Notes under the pieces: model-generated | Seen by the model: the letters and a program-made list of their open reading frames with translations, nothing else | What the model was told of the DNA's origin: nothing | The model's database searches: none | Shown: positions 61,989-64,000 of the stretch, in pieces | Layout of the letters: each line of letters begins with the position of its first letter | Numbering within the stretch: the first letter of the stretch is position 1 | DNA from: Clostridium akagii DSM 12554 | GTDB lineage: Bacteria > Bacillota > Clostridia > Clostridiales > Clostridiaceae | Direction of reading: 5' to 3' | Length of the DNA stretch: 64,000 nucleotides | NCBI RefSeq assembly: GCF_000686725.1 | Contig: NZ_JMLK01000018.1 | Coordinates: 1 to 64,000, forward strand | Program-made: the position numbers and the translations under genes

Positions 61989-64000
61989 ATGAATATATAT
62001 GATTTAAGCATATACAATAAAACATTACCTAAAAGACAAGCAAAGTATGTGGATTTTCCTAGTACTTTATCATATGATTTGTGTAGTTACCTTTCTGAGA
62101 AAGGAATTACGAAACTATATTGTCACCAGGCTGAGATGTTTGAAAAGGCTATGAGACATAACAATATTGTTATAACTACATCCACAGCAAGTGGAAAAAC
62201 TCTAAGCTTCTTATTACCAGTTATTCAAGAAATTTTATCAAATCCACTGGCAAGGGCCATTTTTATATACCCAACCAAAGCATTAGCAAGTGATCAATAT
62301 CGTGCCATCGTGCCTTATTTGGAGTATTTTGGAGAAAACAGGATTTCAGCAGGTGTGTATGATGGAGATACTACAGTAAATGAAAGACGCAGAATTAGAA
62401 AAAGTGCCAATATAATTTTAACCAATCCAGAAATGCTGAATGGTGCATTTTTGCCAAACCACAGTAAATTTGGATTTGATTTTATATTTTCTAATTTGAA
62501 ATATGTTGTGATTGATGAACTACATACATATAGAGGAGCATTTGGTTCTCATCTGGCTAATGTTTTTCGAAGATTCAAAAGAGTATGCAGATATTATAAT
62601 TCATCACCGCAATATCTATGCAGTTCAGCAACTATAGCAAATCCTGTGGAACTGGCAGAGGAAATCTGTGGAGAAAAATTTATTGAAATTTATAAAGACG
62701 GTTCACCGGCTACGCAGAGAAAATATGTGCTTGTACAACCACCAAAGATTATGGGAGCTGATAAAAAGTATTATGGACAAGTGCAGACAACCTCAGTTGC
62801 AGCAGAGATAATACCGGATTTAGTAGAAAGTGGTAACACTTTTATTGCTTTTGCCAAATCAAGAAGAAACGTTGAAGTGATATTAAAAGAATCCAGGGAC
62901 AAATTAGAATCGGAAAGGTTTTTTGGAGCATCTTTAACGGATCAGATATCTGGATACAGGGGTGGGTATACCCAATTAGAACGTAAAGAAATTGAAAATA
63001 AAATGATTACAGGAGTTTTAAGTGGACTTATATCTACCAATGCTTTAGAACTTGGTATTGATATTGGAGAAATTGATACCACAGTACTTGTTGGATATCC
63101 AGGAACTAGAGCGTCTTTTTGGCAACAGACAGGGAGAGCAGGTAGAAGTGGAAAAGAATGCACAAATTATTTAATACTTGATTGTATGCCTTTTGATCAG
63201 TATATTGCAATTAATCCGGATTGGCTATTTGAAAATGGCAGTGAAAATGCAGTGATTGATAAAAATAATCTTTTGATAGAACTTGCACATATACGTGCAG
63301 CGGCAGCAGAAATCCCCTTAACTTTAGATGATATTTCGCTTTTTCCGGATTTAGGAGAAACAATTCCAGTTTTAATCAGAGCAAATGAGTTAACAAGTCT
63401 TGGTGGTAAGTTTGCATGGTCTGGAAATTCGTTCCCAGCAGGAGATTTCAGTTTAAGAAATATTGATAAATCTAGATATAAACTAATTAATAAGGAAAAC
63501 AATAAAGAAATTACAGAAATGGATGAAATGCAGGCATTTCGGGAAATTCATAGTGGAGCAATTTATATGCATGGAGGCATTCAGTATCAGGTAATAAAAC
63601 TTGATTTGGAAAGTAGAACTGCATTTGTTATACCCTTTGATGGAAACTATTATACAATGCCGGGAAGTAATACAAATATCAGGATTATTCAAGGTAGTAA
63701 GGAAATGGATTATAAGCGCACAAAAGTTGCTTTTGGCGACGTAAATGTTGATGAAATGGTTTATATGTATAAAAAACTGCAATTTCACAATCATCAGAAC
63801 TTAGGCTTTGAACAATTGGAAAAACCATTGTCAAAGGATTATGATACAGAAAGTACATGGATAAAAATCCCTTGCAATGTTGTAAAGGTATATAGAACAC
63901 TGCTTCAGGAGAGTCAAAATGGCAAGTTTATAAGAAATAATCATTTTGAAGGATTGTGTTATGCAATTAAAAATGCGGCAATGATGGTCACGATGACAGA
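61989..64000 (+). CDS. DEAD/DEAH-box helicase of the YprA/MrfA type, 5' part (continues past the window)
   Basis: 670 codons are open from ATG 61989 (GGGAGAAAT before it) to the window end. Motif I is TTSTASGKTLSFLLP, Ia IYPTKALASDQYR, motif II VIDELHTYRG (DELH), motif III CSSATIANP, motif V STNALELGIDIGEID, motif VI QQTGRAGRSG. This order and the following RAAAAEIPLTLDD fit the MrfA/YprA family (DUF1998), a 3'-5' DNA helicase that works with MrfB in mitomycin-type DNA repair. The C-terminal cysteine-rich zinc domain lies outside the window. Confidence 0.88.
   Translation, partial: MNIYDLSIYNKTLPKRQAKYVDFPSTLSYDLCSYLSEKGITKLYCHQAEMFEKAMRHNNIVITTSTASGKTLSFLLPVIQEILSNPLARAIFIYPTKALASDQYRAIVPYLEYFGENRISAGVYDGDTTVNERRRIRKSANIILTNPEMLNGAFLPNHSKFGFDFIFSNLKYVVIDELHTYRGAFGSHLANVFRRFKRVCRYYNSSPQYLCSSATIANPVELAEEICGEKFIEIYKDGSPATQRKYVLVQPPKIMGADKKYYGQVQTTSVAAEIIPDLVESGNTFIAFAKSRRNVEVILKESRDKLESERFFGASLTDQISGYRGGYTQLERKEIENKMITGVLSGLISTNALELGIDIGEIDTTVLVGYPGTRASFWQQTGRAGRSGKECTNYLILDCMPFDQYIAINPDWLFENGSENAVIDKNNLLIELAHIRAAAAEIPLTLDDISLFPDLGETIPVLIRANELTSLGGKFAWSGNSFPAGDFSLRNIDKSRYKLINKENNKEITEMDEMQAFREIHSGAIYMHGGIQYQVIKLDLESRTAFVIPFDGNYYTMPGSNTNIRIIQGSKEMDYKRTKVAFGDVNVDEMVYMYKKLQFHNHQNLGFEQLEKPLSKDYDTESTWIKIPCNVVKVYRTLLQESQNGKFIRNNHFEGLCYAIKNAAMMVTMT

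Noticed and set aside
1-64000. CRISPR arrays, tRNA or rRNA genes, intact prophage or integrase
   Set aside because: No regularly spaced repeats, cloverleaf-type sequences, rRNA segments or complete recombinase genes were recognised.

Overview
The window is AT-rich, with tightly spaced genes, strong GGAGG-type ribosome binding sites and clostridial gene content. It holds the 3' part of a sporulation sigma factor gene (sigK), a Spo0A-type regulator and a complete acetone/butanol (sol) locus: adhE, then ctfA-ctfB, with adc convergent. The adhE / ctfAB / convergent adc layout matches the Clostridium acetobutylicum type, not the ald-ctfA-ctfB-adc type of C. beijerinckii. Xylanase, arabinoxylan-hydrolase and GH9/GH48 cellulase genes point to a solventogenic, plant-fibre-degrading Clostridium. 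No rRNA, tRNA or CRISPR array was recognised.

Layout. (1) 1-436: 3' end of sigK with its terminator. (2) 437-6070: L-cysteine desulfidase and a fumarate-reductase-like flavoprotein inside a graveyard of gene and IS630 fragments. (3) 6075-25892: a run of 19 genes on one strand behind one good promoter. It combines two radical-SAM enzymes (one B12-binding type), an SHMT-like PLP enzyme, a GNAT, two AMP-forming acyl ligases, a methyltransferase, a stand-alone ACP, two cupin-containing proteins (one fused to a prephenate-dehydratase-like domain), a KASIII-like protein, a VOC protein, an amidohydrolase, a ThDP enzyme, three acyl-CoA dehydrogenases and EtfBA. It reads as an anaerobic biosynthetic cluster for an unknown small molecule. 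(4) 25992-26250: a second, internally deleted copy of the sigK 3' end, so regions 2 and 3 lie between direct repeats. (5) 26440-30946: a MarR/FMN-reductase pair; a UPF0251 regulator, rhodanese, Mrp-type ATPase and NifX-type protein sharing an upstream motif; a methyltransferase and remnants. (6) 31112-34193: secreted GH10 xylanase and GH43-CBM6 enzyme, reverse strand. (7) 34913-41319: Spo0A-like regulator with a 0A box, then the sol genes. (8) 42496-47653: a TcdR/UviA-type sigma factor, a UviB/BhlA-type holin-like protein and two cellulases (GH9, and GH48 with CBM3) without signal peptides. (9) 48294-58823: housekeeping and accessory genes with several fragments. (10) 59025-64000: cobalamin riboswitch and Ni/Co transporter, three small regulators and the start of a large DEAD-box helicase.

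How the parts may work together. The two most unusual blocks are the 19-gene cluster and the sigma/holin/cellulase block. In the second, the arrangement copies clostridial toxin and bacteriocin loci, where a group-5 sigma factor and a holin-like protein serve production and release of a leaderless cargo. Here the cargo would be cellulases. An identical GGGTTACAATT element precedes both the sigma gene and the GH9 gene. The neighbouring GH10 and GH43 enzymes carry ordinary signal peptides, so the organism appears to use two export routes for plant cell-wall enzymes.
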